Shown in pieces: positions 46,496-55,588 of a stretch of DNA of 64,000 nt. The notes under the pieces are model-generated. The model was not told the DNA's origin and made no database searches. It was given only the letters and a program-made list of their open reading frames with translations. The first letter of the stretch is position 1. Every line of letters starts with the position of its first letter. Source of the stretch: Flavobacteriales bacterium (GTDB lineage Bacteria > Bacteroidota > Bacteroidia > Flavobacteriales_F > PHOS-HE28); contig JAHDVX010000002.1 in the NCBI GenBank assembly GCA_023382455.1, forward strand, positions 62,001-126,000, given 5' to 3'. The translations under genes were made by a program, and so were the position numbers.

Positions 46496-47068
46496 TCAGC
46501 CGATGGCCTCCACCAAGCGGGCGGTGATGGCGGCGATGCCGCCCATGCCGTCGATGGGGCGCAGTTTGCCCTGTGCGTCGTAGTACCCCTTCAACGGTGC
46601 GGTCTTGTCGTGGTACTCCTTGATCCGCTTGCGCACCACTTCCTCGCTGCGGTCATCCTCCCTTCCGCTGGTGGCGCCGCGGCCCAGCAGGCGCTTGACC
46701 AGCTCCTCCTCCTCCACTTCCAGGGAGAGCATCACGGTGATCTCCGTGCCGAGTGCCTTGAGGGTACTATCCAGCGCCTCGGCCTGGGCGATGGTGCGCG
46801 GGAACCCGTCGAAGATGAAGCCTTTGGCATCCGGCCTCTCGCGCAGGCGGTTGCGGATCATGCCCACCACCACCACATCGGGCACCAGTTCACCGGCGCT
46901 CATCAGCTCCTGGGCGCGGAGGCCGAGCTCCGTGCCGCGCTTGATCTCCCCGCGCAGCAGGTCCCCGGTGCTGAGGTGTTCCAGTCCGTAGCGTTCCACG
47001 AGGAATGCGCTCTGGGTGCCCTTGCCCGCGCCCGGCGGGCCGAAAAGCACGATGTTCGTCTTGTTCAT
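46496..47068 (-). CDS. adk: Adenylate kinase (short-lid form)
   Basis: The 190-residue enzyme interconverts ATP+AMP and 2 ADP. The P-loop GPPGAGKGTQ, STGDLLRGEI for AMP binding, and FDGFPRT are visible. The LID region is short and lacks zinc cysteines, as in the type usual for Bacteroidota. The ATG at 47068 is set by the P-loop position. Confidence 0.95.
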   Translation of the reverse strand: MNKTNIVLFGPPGAGKGTQSAFLVERYGLEHLSTGDLLRGEIKRGTELGLRAQELMSAGELVPDVVVVGMIRNRLRERPDAKGFIFDGFPRTIAQAEALDSTLKALGTEITVMLSLEVEEEELVKRLLGRGATSGREDDRSEEVVRKRIKEYHDKTAPLKGYYDAQGKLRPIDGMGGIAAITARLVEAIG

Positions 47069-47102
47069 CCGTGTATCTGGCTGATGCCCTCTGGTTGTTC
47101 GT

Positions 47103-47642
47103 TTAGTGCCCATTGATCCGGTAGATGCCCGGCAGGTTGCGGCCAAGCCCGTCGTGGTCAAGCCCGGAGCCCACCACGAATACGTTGGGGATCTCCATGG
47201 CCACGAAATCGACGGGCAGGTCCTTCTTGTATACATCCGGCTTCAGGAGCATGCTGGCGATCGCGATGCTGGCCGGGCTCTTCTCGCGCAGGGCCTCCAC
47301 CACATGGGTGATGGTGTTGCCCGTATCCACGATATCCTCCAGCACCACCACGTGGCGGCCCGCGATGCGCTCCTGCACGCCGATGAGCTCGCGCACCGTG
47401 CCACTGCTCACCGTGCCGTGGTAGCTGGCCACCTTCACGAAGGAGATCTCACAGGGAATGGCCAGCCGCTTGATCAGCTCCGAGGCGAAGAAATAGCTGC
47501 CGTTGAGCACGCCCAGGAAGAGCGGCACGGAATCGCCGTAACGGGCAGCCACCTTGGTGGCCACCGCATCGATCGCGGCGTCCAGCTGCTGCGGACTGAT
47601 GAAGGGTTCAAAGTTCTTGCCGTGCAAGGTGACCATGGCCAT
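47103..47642 (-). CDS. hpt: Hypoxanthine phosphoribosyltransferase
   Basis: The 179-residue enzyme salvages hypoxanthine and guanine. It shows the PRPP loop VVVLEDIVDTGNTI, LGVLNGSYFFASELI near the N-terminus, and PNVFVVGSGLDHDGLGRNLPGIY at the C-terminal end. A -7-like TAACTTCG (minus strand, 47658-47665) lies 15 bp upstream of the ATG at 47642, and a start two codons further on is also possible. It heads the operon with adk and obgE. Confidence 0.94.
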   Translation of the reverse strand: MAMVTLHGKNFEPFISPQQLDAAIDAVATKVAARYGDSVPLFLGVLNGSYFFASELIKRLAIPCEISFVKVASYHGTVSSGTVRELIGVQERIAGRHVVVLEDIVDTGNTITHVVEALREKSPASIAIASMLLKPDVYKKDLPVDFVAMEIPNVFVVGSGLDHDGLGRNLPGIYRINGH

Positions 47643-47783
47643 GTGCGGTGAAGGGGCCGAAGTTAGCCACCTGCCCCACCGCCACGCCATGCGGCGGTTA
47701 TTTGTCCCGGACATCCCCGCCAGTGGCACCCGGGAAATCCATGGCATCGCGCATATACCGGCCGCATCCATACATTCGGACCG

Positions 47784-48599
47784 ATGCGGAAAGTCGTCGT
47801 CCTCCTTGCAGCGGCCCTGGCCCCTGCCCTTGCGCTTGCCGGTGGCGAGCAGGTCCCCACCGGCGCCCGCATCGCGGGCATGGGCCATGCGGGCTTCACG
47901 CTGGTGGACCTGTGGGGCGTGAACGGCAACCAGGCCGGATTGGCGGGCCTGGAGCATCCCATGGCCGGGGCCTACTACCAGCAGCATTGGCTTTCGCCGG
48001 ACATGGCCATGCAGGGGCTTGCCGCGGCAGTGCCCGTGGGCAAAGGCACCTTCGCCCTCAGCGCCAACTCCTTCGGCAACAACCTGTTCGCCCAGCGCAG
48101 CTTCGGCCTGGCCTATGCCATGAAGCTGGGGGACGGGCTGCGGGCCGGCGTGCAGCTGGACTACCTCAACATCCGCCTGGGTGAGAACTACGGCAGCACC
48201 GGCGCGGTGACCGCCCAGCTCGGCATGCAGGCCGCGATCACCGAGAAACTGTGGATCGGCGCACACATCTACAATCCCAACCGCGCCAAGCTGGGCGGCC
48301 CCTACGAGGAGCGCGTGCCCACCGTGCTCGGCGCGGGCCTGGGCTACACCTTCAACGACCGCGTGACGGCCACCGGCGGTGTAAGCAAGGATATCGACCG
48401 GCCCGAGCAATTCCATTTCGGCGTGGAGTACCGGCCCATCCAGGCGCTTTTCCTGCGTACCGGCGTGAGCACCGGCCCCACCCGGGCGCACTTCGGCGCG
48501 GGCGTGCGCGTGGGCGCGTTCGACATCGACCTGGCGGCCGTGGTGCGCAGCCAGCTGGGCCTCACCCCGATGGTGAACCTCAACTACCGCTTTCCATGA
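47784..48599 (+). CDS. Outer-membrane PorV/PorQ-like barrel protein
   Basis: The 271-residue protein has a signal peptide (VVLLAAALAPALALA), then ARIAGMGHAGFTLVDLWGVNGNQAGLA, which is the N-terminal signature of the PorV/PorQ and FadL-like barrels. Many amphipathic strands follow, ending NLNYRF. PorV-type proteins shuttle cargo in type IX secretion. This one is only family-level similar. Its stop overlaps the next gene by ATGA. Confidence 0.75.
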   Translation: MRKVVVLLAAALAPALALAGGEQVPTGARIAGMGHAGFTLVDLWGVNGNQAGLAGLEHPMAGAYYQQHWLSPDMAMQGLAAAVPVGKGTFALSANSFGNNLFAQRSFGLAYAMKLGDGLRAGVQLDYLNIRLGENYGSTGAVTAQLGMQAAITEKLWIGAHIYNPNRAKLGGPYEERVPTVLGAGLGYTFNDRVTATGGVSKDIDRPEQFHFGVEYRPIQALFLRTGVSTGPTRAHFGAGVRVGAFDIDLAAVVRSQLGLTPMVNLNYRFP

Positions 48600-50776
48600 T
48601 GCGCGGCCTGCTGCTGGCGGCGCTGCTGGCCGTGTGCGCCTTCATGCCCCTGCGCGCGCAGGTGGCCCCGCCCGAGCTGCGCGACCTGATCGAGGAGCGC
48701 CTGGCCGTGGTGGCTGAGCAATTGGGCGACGACAGCGACGTGGACCTCAGTGAGCTGGCGGACCGGATGATGGACCACTTCAACGACCCGATCGACCTGA
48801 ACCGGGCCACGGCCGAGGACCTCGCTTCGCTGTACCTGCTTTCGGACATTGAGATCAACGCGATCCGCGACCATATCCGTCTCTACGGACCGTACATCAG
48901 CATCTATGAACTGCAAACGGTGGACGGCCTGAGCCAGGCCACGCTGGAACTGGTCCGGCCGTTCCTGACCGTGCGCGCCGAGGGCAGCTCCCGCACCCCC
49001 CTGAAAGTAATGCTGCAGAACGGAAGCCACGAACTGCTTTTCCGCTCGCAAGTGAACATCGAACAACGCCGGGGCTTCCTGGGCCGCGACCCCTTCGGAC
49101 TGCCCTACACCTACCCGAACGGAAGCCCGCTGCCGGACGTGGATGACCCCGCCGTGATGGACTCCCTGCGCCTGAACAACAAGGTGTACCTCGGCAGCCC
49201 CTGGAAGCTCTACACCCGGTACCGTTTCAAATACCGGCGCAACATCAGCTTCGGCATCACCGCCGAGAAGGACGAAGGCGAGGAATTCCTCAAGGGCACG
49301 CGCACCGACGGTTTCGACTTCTACTCGGCACACCTTTTCCTGCGTGATATCGGGCCGTTCAAGGCCGTGGCATTGGGCGATTTCCAGGCCCAATTCGGCC
49401 AAGGGCTGGTGTTCTCCAGCGGCTTGGCGTACTCGCGCAAATCGGCGTACACCATGAACATCACGCGGAACGCGGAAGGACTAACACCCTACGCCAGCGT
49501 GAACGAGAACCAGTTCCTGCGCGGGGCCGGCGCCACCATGGGCCTGGGCAAGCACTGGGAGGCAACGGCCTTCATCAGCCGCAAGGGATACGACGCCAAC
49601 GTGGTGGAGGCCGCGGACACCGCCTACGGGGGCGGTGGCGATGCCGACCTGGTCTCCTTCAGTTCCTTCCAGGAGGACGGGTACCACCGCACCCACACGG
49701 AGCTGGCCAAGAAGAACGCGATCGAGGAATTCATCTACGGCGGACATCTGAAGTACCGCGGCAAAGGCTGGGAAGCGGGCATCACTGCGGCGCAAGTTGA
49801 ATTCGGCCATGCCTTGAGCAAGACAAGGGTTTACCCTTACAACCAATTCGATTTCCAAGGAAAGCGGAACACCACCTATGGTTTCAACTGGAATGTACCC
49901 TACCGCAACGTGACCTGGTTCGGCGAGGCGGCACGCAGTGCCAACGGTGGCATGGCCGGACTCACCGGCCTGATGGCCGCGCTGGACAAACGCTTCGCGG
50001 TAGCCATGCTGTACCGCGACCTGCAGCGCGATTTCCACGGATTGTACAGCAGTGCCTTCTCCGAGGGAACGAACCCTTGGAATGAGCGTGGCCTGTACAC
50101 CGGGATCGAGATCAAGCCCAACCGCCAATGGGTGTTCAACGCTTACTTCGACCAGTTCGCCTTCCCCTGGCTGCGCTTCCAGACCGACGGACTGAGCAAC
50201 GGCTCCGAGGTCTTGGGCCAATTGACCTGGACCCCGAAACGGGGCTTCCAACTCTACGTGAAGGCACGGCACCAGAACAAACCGCGGAACACCGGGGAAA
50301 GCTTGCCGGGCGTGCCTCCCCTGGTGGGCACCCGCCAAGAGAACTACCGCTTCAATGCGAGCTATCGGGTGAGCGATGGTGTCACCCTGCGCACCCGTGT
50401 GGAGCGTGTGGACTACCGCCGCGGGGAGGAACCATTGGAGCGCGGATTCATGCTCTACCAGGACGTCATCCACCGGCCCAAGCGTGGCCGGGTGGAATAC
50501 ACGGGCCGCATCATGGTATTCGCCACGGACAGCTACGATGCCCGCATCTACGCCTACGAATCCGATGTGCCGGGCGTGTTCGGCCTGCCGCCCATCTATG
50601 GCCGGGGCATGAAATGGTACACCATGCTGCGCTGGTCGGTGGCACGGCACGTCGACATCTGGGCGAGGTACGGCATCACCGTGTACACGGACCGCACGGT
50701 GATCGGGTCGGGCATGCAGGAGATCCATGGCGACCAGAAGAGCGACCTGAAGCTGGAGATGCGCCTGAAGTTCTGA
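48596..50776 (+). CDS. Helix-hairpin-helix protein with large outer-membrane beta barrel
   Basis: The 726-residue protein has a signal peptide (LLLAALLAVCAFMPLRAQ), then a ComEA-like HhH domain (DLNRATAEDLASLYLLSDIE, YGPYISIYELQTVDGLSQ). About 550 residues of amphipathic strands rich in Tyr, Arg and Phe follow, ending KLEMRLKF. The combination suggests a barrel with a periplasmic nucleic-acid-binding-type domain. Similar proteins are common in Bacteroidota without known function. It is coupled to the PorV-like gene. Confidence 0.8.
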   Translation: MMRGLLLAALLAVCAFMPLRAQVAPPELRDLIEERLAVVAEQLGDDSDVDLSELADRMMDHFNDPIDLNRATAEDLASLYLLSDIEINAIRDHIRLYGPYISIYELQTVDGLSQATLELVRPFLTVRAEGSSRTPLKVMLQNGSHELLFRSQVNIEQRRGFLGRDPFGLPYTYPNGSPLPDVDDPAVMDSLRLNNKVYLGSPWKLYTRYRFKYRRNISFGITAEKDEGEEFLKGTRTDGFDFYSAHLFLRDIGPFKAVALGDFQAQFGQGLVFSSGLAYSRKSAYTMNITRNAEGLTPYASVNENQFLRGAGATMGLGKHWEATAFISRKGYDANVVEAADTAYGGGGDADLVSFSSFQEDGYHRTHTELAKKNAIEEFIYGGHLKYRGKGWEAGITAAQVEFGHALSKTRVYPYNQFDFQGKRNTTYGFNWNVPYRNVTWFGEAARSANGGMAGLTGLMAALDKRFAVAMLYRDLQRDFHGLYSSAFSEGTNPWNERGLYTGIEIKPNRQWVFNAYFDQFAFPWLRFQTDGLSNGSEVLGQLTWTPKRGFQLYVKARHQNKPRNTGESLPGVPPLVGTRQENYRFNASYRVSDGVTLRTRVERVDYRRGEEPLERGFMLYQDVIHRPKRGRVEYTGRIMVFATDSYDARIYAYESDVPGVFGLPPIYGRGMKWYTMLRWSVARHVDIWARYGITVYTDRTVIGSGMQEIHGDQKSDLKLEMRLKF

Positions 50777-50882
50777 CCACGGCCGGGGATCACCACCCAT
50801 CAGCCGAACCCACCGGCCAGTCCGCTGTTGTTCCCTATGCACCATGATCCGCCCGGGATCCGGTGCCGAACGTCACGCTACC

Positions 50883-51161
50883 ATGGTCGACCCGCACACC
50901 GCACCCCGAGCAGAGAAGCATCCACCCTCGGACCTCGAGGCGGAATTGATCCGTTGTTTCCTGGCCAAGCCGCGGTCCATTCCGCAGCGGCCTTCGGCCA
51001 CGCACGTTTCCACCCTGGTGATCCGCAAGGAGCTCCTACCCTTCTACTTTGCGATCTATGACCACGACCTGGGCCGCTTCACGGCGTTGCAGTACCATAC
51101 CGACCCGGATGCGCCTCTATGTTCAGTTGCCCTGCAACCCCACGAGCAGCCTTCCAAGTGA
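50883..51161 (+). CDS. Small hypothetical protein
   Basis: A 92-residue frame starting at the ATG at 50883 (an earlier start at 50844 is possible). It has a charged N-terminus and a beta-rich segment (ELLPFYFAIYDHDLGRFTAL). Codon use is acceptable but the frame is short and unrecognised, so this is a weak call. Confidence 0.4.
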   Translation: MVDPHTAPRAEKHPPSDLEAELIRCFLAKPRSIPQRPSATHVSTLVIRKELLPFYFAIYDHDLGRFTALQYHTDPDAPLCSVALQPHEQPSK

Positions 51162-51176
51162 CCTTACCCGCAGGAA

Positions 51177-51599
51177 TCAGTTCTCCAGGCCAAGCCGCAG
51201 CTTCACTTCCTCGTTCGCCCAGGCAATCGCTTCCCGCTCATCCGAAAACACCCTGTACTTGAAGGAGGTTGGATGATAAGCGATGTAAAGGTTGGCCAAT
51301 GGTTGGTGCAGCACACCCGAGGACACCACGGCCATGGCCAACGTACTCTCGGTATAACGCTGCTCCGTGTAGTGGTCCCGGTCCAAGAGGCTCATGTCGA
51401 AATCCATGTCCTCCGGGAAGATGGCGATCACCGCCTTGGCCAACGGCCCGGGCATCGCCATGCGTACCTCCAGATTCTCCCGTACTGCCTCCGCCGTGAC
51501 ATGCGCCGCCGGCTTGTATCTGGTGATCACCAAATGTGGATTGAGCAACTCAATGAAGGCCGTGCTGGTCTCTACACGTTCCATCGTTGACGATGTCAT
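51177..51599 (-). CDS. STAS/SpoIIAA-like (DUF7793-type) protein, copy A
   Basis: The 140-residue protein follows the pattern of small STAS-like folds: alternating strands and helices with VITRYKPAAHVTAEAVRENLEVR, DFDMSLLDRDHY, then LANLYIAYHPTSFKYRVF and a C-terminal helix (EREAIAWANEEV). It is a clear paralogue of the gene at 51810, sharing MERV-TSTA, DFDM-L--DHY, PLA-LY-AY-PT-F and VF---EA-AW. The role is unknown. Confidence 0.7.
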   Translation of the reverse strand: MTSSTMERVETSTAFIELLNPHLVITRYKPAAHVTAEAVRENLEVRMAMPGPLAKAVIAIFPEDMDFDMSLLDRDHYTEQRYTESTLAMAVVSSGVLHQPLANLYIAYHPTSFKYRVFSDEREAIAWANEEVKLRLGLEN

Positions 51600-51809
51600 G
51601 GTGCGAAGCTAGTAAGACTGTTTGTGGAGATTGCATGCTCCGACACACGGCTACAGACCGTCTCATCCGGCATCCTTGGATGGCAAATCCCGGGATCATC
51701 CCGCGCCACGGGTAATCAGTCCATTCATTCCGCTTGGAAGCCCATGTGCGAGCCTGGAGCACTGGAGCGCCCTTGCAACCGGAACAAGCAGGCACCGCAT
51801 CTCGGCGCA

Positions 51810-52223
51810 TCACCGCCGGAACATGCCCTGTTGGTCCCTGATCCAGGCCATGGCTTCGGGCTCGGAGGCGAACACCTCATTCCTGAACCGTGTCGGGAAA
51901 TAGGCGAAGTACAATTTCGCCAAGGGGAACATCACCGCACCTTCGGCAACCATGGCCTGTGCTTGGAGGGAATCATCACCCGGCACACCGGCATAGTGGT
52001 CCTGCTTGAGCATGGTCATGTCGAAATCCTCCGGGGATGGCAGCACGGTGACGGCCAGATGGGGAGCACTCCCGGCCAATTTCCGCCGCGCCTCGATGTT
52101 CTCGTTGATGCCCGCTGCAGTGACCTTGGCACCGGGCATATAGCGACACACCACAATGCCGCCGCCTGTTATTTCCACCACTGCCGTGGATGTGGTAACA
52201 CGTTCCATGTCGTTCGACTGCAC
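51810..52223 (-). CDS. STAS/SpoIIAA-like (DUF7793-type) protein, copy B
   Basis: The 137-residue paralogue of the gene at 51177, encoded 211 bp upstream on the same strand, carries the same motif order: VVCRYMPGAKVTAAGINENIEAR, DFDMTMLKQDHY, FPLAKLYFAYFPTRF and EPEAMAWIRDQ. The space between the two genes holds no recognisable frame. The pair arose by tandem duplication and has diverged considerably. Confidence 0.7.
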   Translation of the reverse strand: MQSNDMERVTTSTAVVEITGGGIVVCRYMPGAKVTAAGINENIEARRKLAGSAPHLAVTVLPSPEDFDMTMLKQDHYAGVPGDDSLQAQAMVAEGAVMFPLAKLYFAYFPTRFRNEVFASEPEAMAWIRDQQGMFRR

Positions 52224-52429
52224 GGCAAATGAAGGGGAATGCCGCTACCTGTGCAAGTGCAGAGGTGACCAAGGCAGCCTGGCTCCTGGCAACCTACGCC
52301 AGGAGCCACCTTGGGCCCCTGCCCTTCGCCACATGGCTAGGTATCTTTAAGCCGGGCGGAAGCGGAAAATCCGACTCGCCCCGCACGACCCACCCAACGA
52401 ATACCGACCATTTCATCCTGACCCACCCC

Positions 52430-52831
52430 ATGAGCAATACCATCCGGGCCCATATCGGCCGCGAACACTACCGCGTGGAAATATGCACAATCAGCCACAC
52501 CTTCATTGCGGACGAACCTGAACGTAACGGCGGCGGGGGCCGTGGTTTCACCCCACATGAACTCCTGGCCGCAGCGCTGGGCGGCTGCACCAACATCACC
52601 CTGCGCATGTACGCCGACCGCAAGCAATGGCCGCTCGAGGCGGTGGATACCCAAGTGGAGGTGGAGCACGGCGAGACCTTCGACACCACGCACATCAAAC
52701 GCACCATCCGGCTCACCGGCCCACTGAGCGGGGAACAACGCGAGCGACTGCTGCAGATTGCCGGCCGCTGCCCGATCCACCGCACACTCGCAGGCCAGAC
52801 GGACATCCGAACGGAATTGCTTCCCGATTGA
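52430..52831 (+). CDS. OsmC-family protein
   Basis: The 133-residue protein starts at the ATG at 52430 and matches the OsmC/YhfA fold. Visible are GFTPHELLAAALGGCTNITLRMYADRK, containing the reactive Cys, and GRCPIHRTLAGQTDI with the second Cys. The two cysteines reduce organic peroxides in the OsmC/Ohr class. The upstream frame without this start is not protein-like. Confidence 0.88.
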   Translation: MSNTIRAHIGREHYRVEICTISHTFIADEPERNGGGGRGFTPHELLAAALGGCTNITLRMYADRKQWPLEAVDTQVEVEHGETFDTTHIKRTIRLTGPLSGEQRERLLQIAGRCPIHRTLAGQTDIRTELLPD

Positions 52832-53028
52832 CGCCGTGCAGCCTGACGCACGGAAGACCCCTCACCATGCTTCAACCACCTGCACATGCTTCCCGGATCA
52901 ATCCGTCTCAACCACCAACGGTATTTTTGTACCGGCCACGCTCACCAAGGCACCACACGAACAACACGCGATGCAACCTTGGCCGATGTGGCCGAACACG
53001 CACTCGCCAACCTCATAGACCGTATTTC

Positions 53029-53478
53029 ATGGCATCCACTTCATTGACCGGGAAACTGCGCTATTCCCCGGAGGAGCTCCAGGAGTTCGAGACCCTGATC
53101 CGCCAAAAGCTTGCCCAAGCCGAGGAAACCCTTCTCCAAGCCAAAGAATCCCTGATGCGTCTGTCGGGGAACACCACCGACGACACTTACCAGGGTCTGT
53201 CCAGCCTGGACGACGGCACCGCGATCATGGAACGTGAGGACCTGACGCGCTCGGTGGTCAGGCAGGAAAAATTCATCACCCAGCTGACCGCTGCACTCGG
53301 AAGGATCCGAACCGGCGAATACGGTGTGTGCAGGGCCACCGGCCAACTGATCCCCAAGGAAAGGTTGCGCCTGGTACCCCACGCCACACTCACTGTGGAA
53401 GCCAAGAACCAGCGGCCGGAGCAACGGCCGGAACCGTCGCAGCCCGCAAGCATCCAGCTCGACCACGCGGAGGATTGA
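53029..53478 (+). CDS. TraR/DksA-family zinc-finger-like transcription factor
   Basis: The 149-residue protein has a coiled-coil N-terminal half (LIRQKLAQAEETLLQAKESL, then LDDGTAIMEREDL). The short DksA-type tail reads GEYGVCRATGQLIPKERLRLVPHATL. In this Bacteroidota group the finger keeps only one Cys, so zinc is probably not bound. It should act at the RNA polymerase secondary channel. Confidence 0.88.
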   Translation: MASTSLTGKLRYSPEELQEFETLIRQKLAQAEETLLQAKESLMRLSGNTTDDTYQGLSSLDDGTAIMEREDLTRSVVRQEKFITQLTAALGRIRTGEYGVCRATGQLIPKERLRLVPHATLTVEAKNQRPEQRPEPSQPASIQLDHAED

Positions 53479-53495
53479 AGCCCGCAACCTGCCCC

Positions 53496-54257
53496 ATGAA
53501 GAACATCACTGCATTACTGCTCCTGCTCCTCGCCCATTCGGCTTCCGCCTGGGGCCCCACGGGCCACCGGGTGGTGGGCGAGATCGCCGAACACCACCTA
53601 TCGCGCAAGGCACGGAAGGAGGTGCAGCGCATCCTGGGCCATGAATCCATGGCCATGGCCTCCACCTGGATGGACGAGATCAAGAGCGACCGTTCCCAGG
53701 ACTACATGCGGGACTGGCATTGGGTGACCATCCCGGATGGCAGCACCTATGCCACGGCGGGGAAAAACCCCCAAGGTGATGTGGTGGAGGCCATCGGCCG
53801 CATGGTGACCGCCCTCAAGAGCGACACCTTGCCCCCCGACCGGCGCGTCCGCTGCCTCAAGGTGCTCATCCACCTCGTGGGCGACATGCACCAACCGCTG
53901 CACGTGGGCCGTGGCGACGACAAGGGCGGCAACGACTTCCAGGTGCAATGGTTCCGCAAGGGCAGCAACCTGCACCGCGTGTGGGACAGTGAAATGATCG
54001 ACAAGAAGCAGTTGAGCTACACGGAGCTCGCTTCGGCGCTGGACCATGCCGGCCAGGATCAGATCGCAGCCTGGACCAAGGGCACGGCGGCGGATTGGGC
54101 ACAGGAGAACCTGGCCCTGCGGGCGGGGATCTATGGTGTGGAGAAGGGGGCGGACCTGGGGTATCGCTACCTCTATGACCATTGGACCACCGTGGAGGAG
54201 CAGTTGCTCAAGGGCGGCATCCGCCTGGCGGGTGTGCTCAACGCCATCTTCAAATAA
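53496..54257 (+). CDS. S1/P1-type zinc nuclease, exported
   Basis: The 253-residue protein has a signal peptide (ALLLLLLAHSASA) cut just before the mature N-terminal Trp, whose backbone and side chain bind zinc in this family (WGPTGHRVVGEIAEHHL). Other ligands are in LIHLVGDMHQPLHVGRGDDKGGND and NLHRVWDSEMI. It degrades single-stranded nucleic acid in the periplasm or outside the cell. Confidence 0.92.
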   Translation: MKNITALLLLLLAHSASAWGPTGHRVVGEIAEHHLSRKARKEVQRILGHESMAMASTWMDEIKSDRSQDYMRDWHWVTIPDGSTYATAGKNPQGDVVEAIGRMVTALKSDTLPPDRRVRCLKVLIHLVGDMHQPLHVGRGDDKGGNDFQVQWFRKGSNLHRVWDSEMIDKKQLSYTELASALDHAGQDQIAAWTKGTAADWAQENLALRAGIYGVEKGADLGYRYLYDHWTTVEEQLLKGGIRLAGVLNAIFK

Positions 54258-54375
54258 CCGGCGCCAACAGGCCAGGCGGTGCCCGCAGCAGGGCGGCGAC
54301 CTGCCCGGCCCCGCAGACCGATTCAATTTTGGCACGCAGTTGGCATGTAACTTTCCCCAACCAAAACACCAAACC

Positions 54376-54804
54376 ATGAACAAGTGGATGATGACGTTGG
54401 CCTGTGCGGTCCTGATCGGCGGCACGGCCATGGCCCAGGCGAACGTGAAAGCCAACGAGGGCAGCAAGGCCGACCAATTGACCGAGCGGATGACCACCCG
54501 CCTGAAACTGGATGCGGACCAAGCCGCGAAAGTGAAGGAGATCAACGACCGCTATGCCAAGGAGATCAACATGATGCGGAAGGAGAACAAGGCCACCAAG
54601 GAAGCCGGGCAAACGGTGGACCGGGAAGAGAACCGTGAGGAGTTCAAGGCCCTGACCGCCAAAAAGAACAACGAACTGAGCCAGGTGCTCACCAAGGAGC
54701 AGATGGTGGAGTGGGAAAAGATGCAGGCGGAGATGCGCGAGAAGCTCCAAGAGCGGCACCAGGAACGCAAAGCGAACCGCGTGGAGAAGGCCAAGACCGA
54801 ATAA
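54376..54804 (+). CDS. Exported Spy/LTXXQ-like helical protein, copy 1
   Basis: The 142-residue protein has a signal peptide (MMTLACAVLIGGTAMAQ). The mature part is almost wholly helical and charged, with a Spy-like segment (LTERMTTRLKLDADQAAKVKEIN) and VLTKEQMVEWEKMQAEM. It is a candidate periplasmic chaperone or metal/stress protein. TAACTTTC (54348-54355), with TTTTGG about 17 bp upstream, is a possible promoter. A terminator follows at 54828. Confidence 0.78.
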   Translation: MNKWMMTLACAVLIGGTAMAQANVKANEGSKADQLTERMTTRLKLDADQAAKVKEINDRYAKEINMMRKENKATKEAGQTVDREENREEFKALTAKKNNELSQVLTKEQMVEWEKMQAEMREKLQERHQERKANRVEKAKTE

Positions 54805-54827
54805 TCCCGCACGGGACCATGTATGCG

Positions 54828-54855
54828 AACGGCCGGGCACAAAAGCCCGGCCGTT
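54828..54855 (+). terminator. Rho-independent terminator
   Basis: A perfect 11-bp stem (AACGGCCGGGC 54828-54838 with GCCCGGCCGTT 54845-54855) and 6-nt loop is followed by a T-rich stretch, 24 bp after the Spy-like gene. It may also serve the convergent small lipoprotein gene. Confidence 0.85.
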
Positions 54856-54877
54856 TTCATTTCAGGGGCTTCAAGGC

Positions 54878-55087
54878 TCAATGGCCTTGTGCCGTATCCG
54901 GCGAAGCAGTGGCCGGAGCCACCGCCGAACTGTCGTCCATCGCAGGAGCCAAGTTCCTGGTGTCCTTCAGTTCGTAGGCATCCTCGTCGGTACCGTCCGT
55001 GGTACCGGCTGCTCCGTCGCGGTTGCCGCAGGCACCGGCACCCAGGGCCATCAGGAACAAGGCGACCAACCATCCTTTCCTTCCCAT
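54878..55087 (-). CDS. Very small lipoprotein
   Basis: The 69-residue frame from the ATG at 55087 has a lipoprotein signal (LVALFLMALGAGAC, lipid Cys at residue 20). The mature tail is acidic, rich in Asp, Thr and Ala, and probably disordered. Function unknown. It lies between two related Spy-like genes on the other strand. Confidence 0.6.
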   Translation of the reverse strand: MGRKGWLVALFLMALGAGACGNRDGAAGTTDGTDEDAYELKDTRNLAPAMDDSSAVAPATASPDTAQGH

Positions 55088-55208
55088 CTTGTTTCGTGTT
55101 TCCTTTATCAACATCCGGTCCGGGGCGATGGTTCATTCTTTCACCCGGCCCGGCCGTATCCTTCCCGCCGCCGATCCACTAACTTGGCTTCCTCAAACCA
55201 CCGATCCC

Positions 55209-55577
55209 ATGAAATGGATGCTGACCGCCCTGCTTGCCGCCTGCCTGGCCGGAAGTTCTTTCGCGCAAAACACCAAGGAACAAGGACCGGACCCGGCCGC
55301 GGAAGCTGAACGGATGACGGCACGCATGACCCAGGAACTCAGCCTGAGCCCCGACCAGGCCTCCGCCGTGAAGGCCATCAACCTGAAATACCTGGAGAAG
55401 GTGCTCGCCAACAAGGAACAAGGGCTTACACTGAACAAGGCCGACATCATGGCCTCGATGGAGCAGGAACTGAAGGGCGTGCTGACCGCGGCGCAATTCG
55501 AGCGGATGGAACAACTGCGCACCACGCGCACCACACCGGACGGGCGTACGATCAAGGAAGTGCAACCGGTGGAATAA
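55209..55577 (+). CDS. Exported Spy/LTXXQ-like helical protein, copy 2
   Basis: The 122-residue protein has a signal peptide (MLTALLAACLAGSSFAQ) and a helical body with RMTARMTQELSLSPDQASAVKAIN, which parallels copy 1 (54376). LTAAQFERMEQL follows at the LTXXQ position. The two are paralogues with about the same spacing of helix motifs. Confidence 0.78.
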   Translation: MKWMLTALLAACLAGSSFAQNTKEQGPDPAAEAERMTARMTQELSLSPDQASAVKAINLKYLEKVLANKEQGLTLNKADIMASMEQELKGVLTAAQFERMEQLRTTRTTPDGRTIKEVQPVE

Positions 55578-55588
55578 CCACCCCGGCC

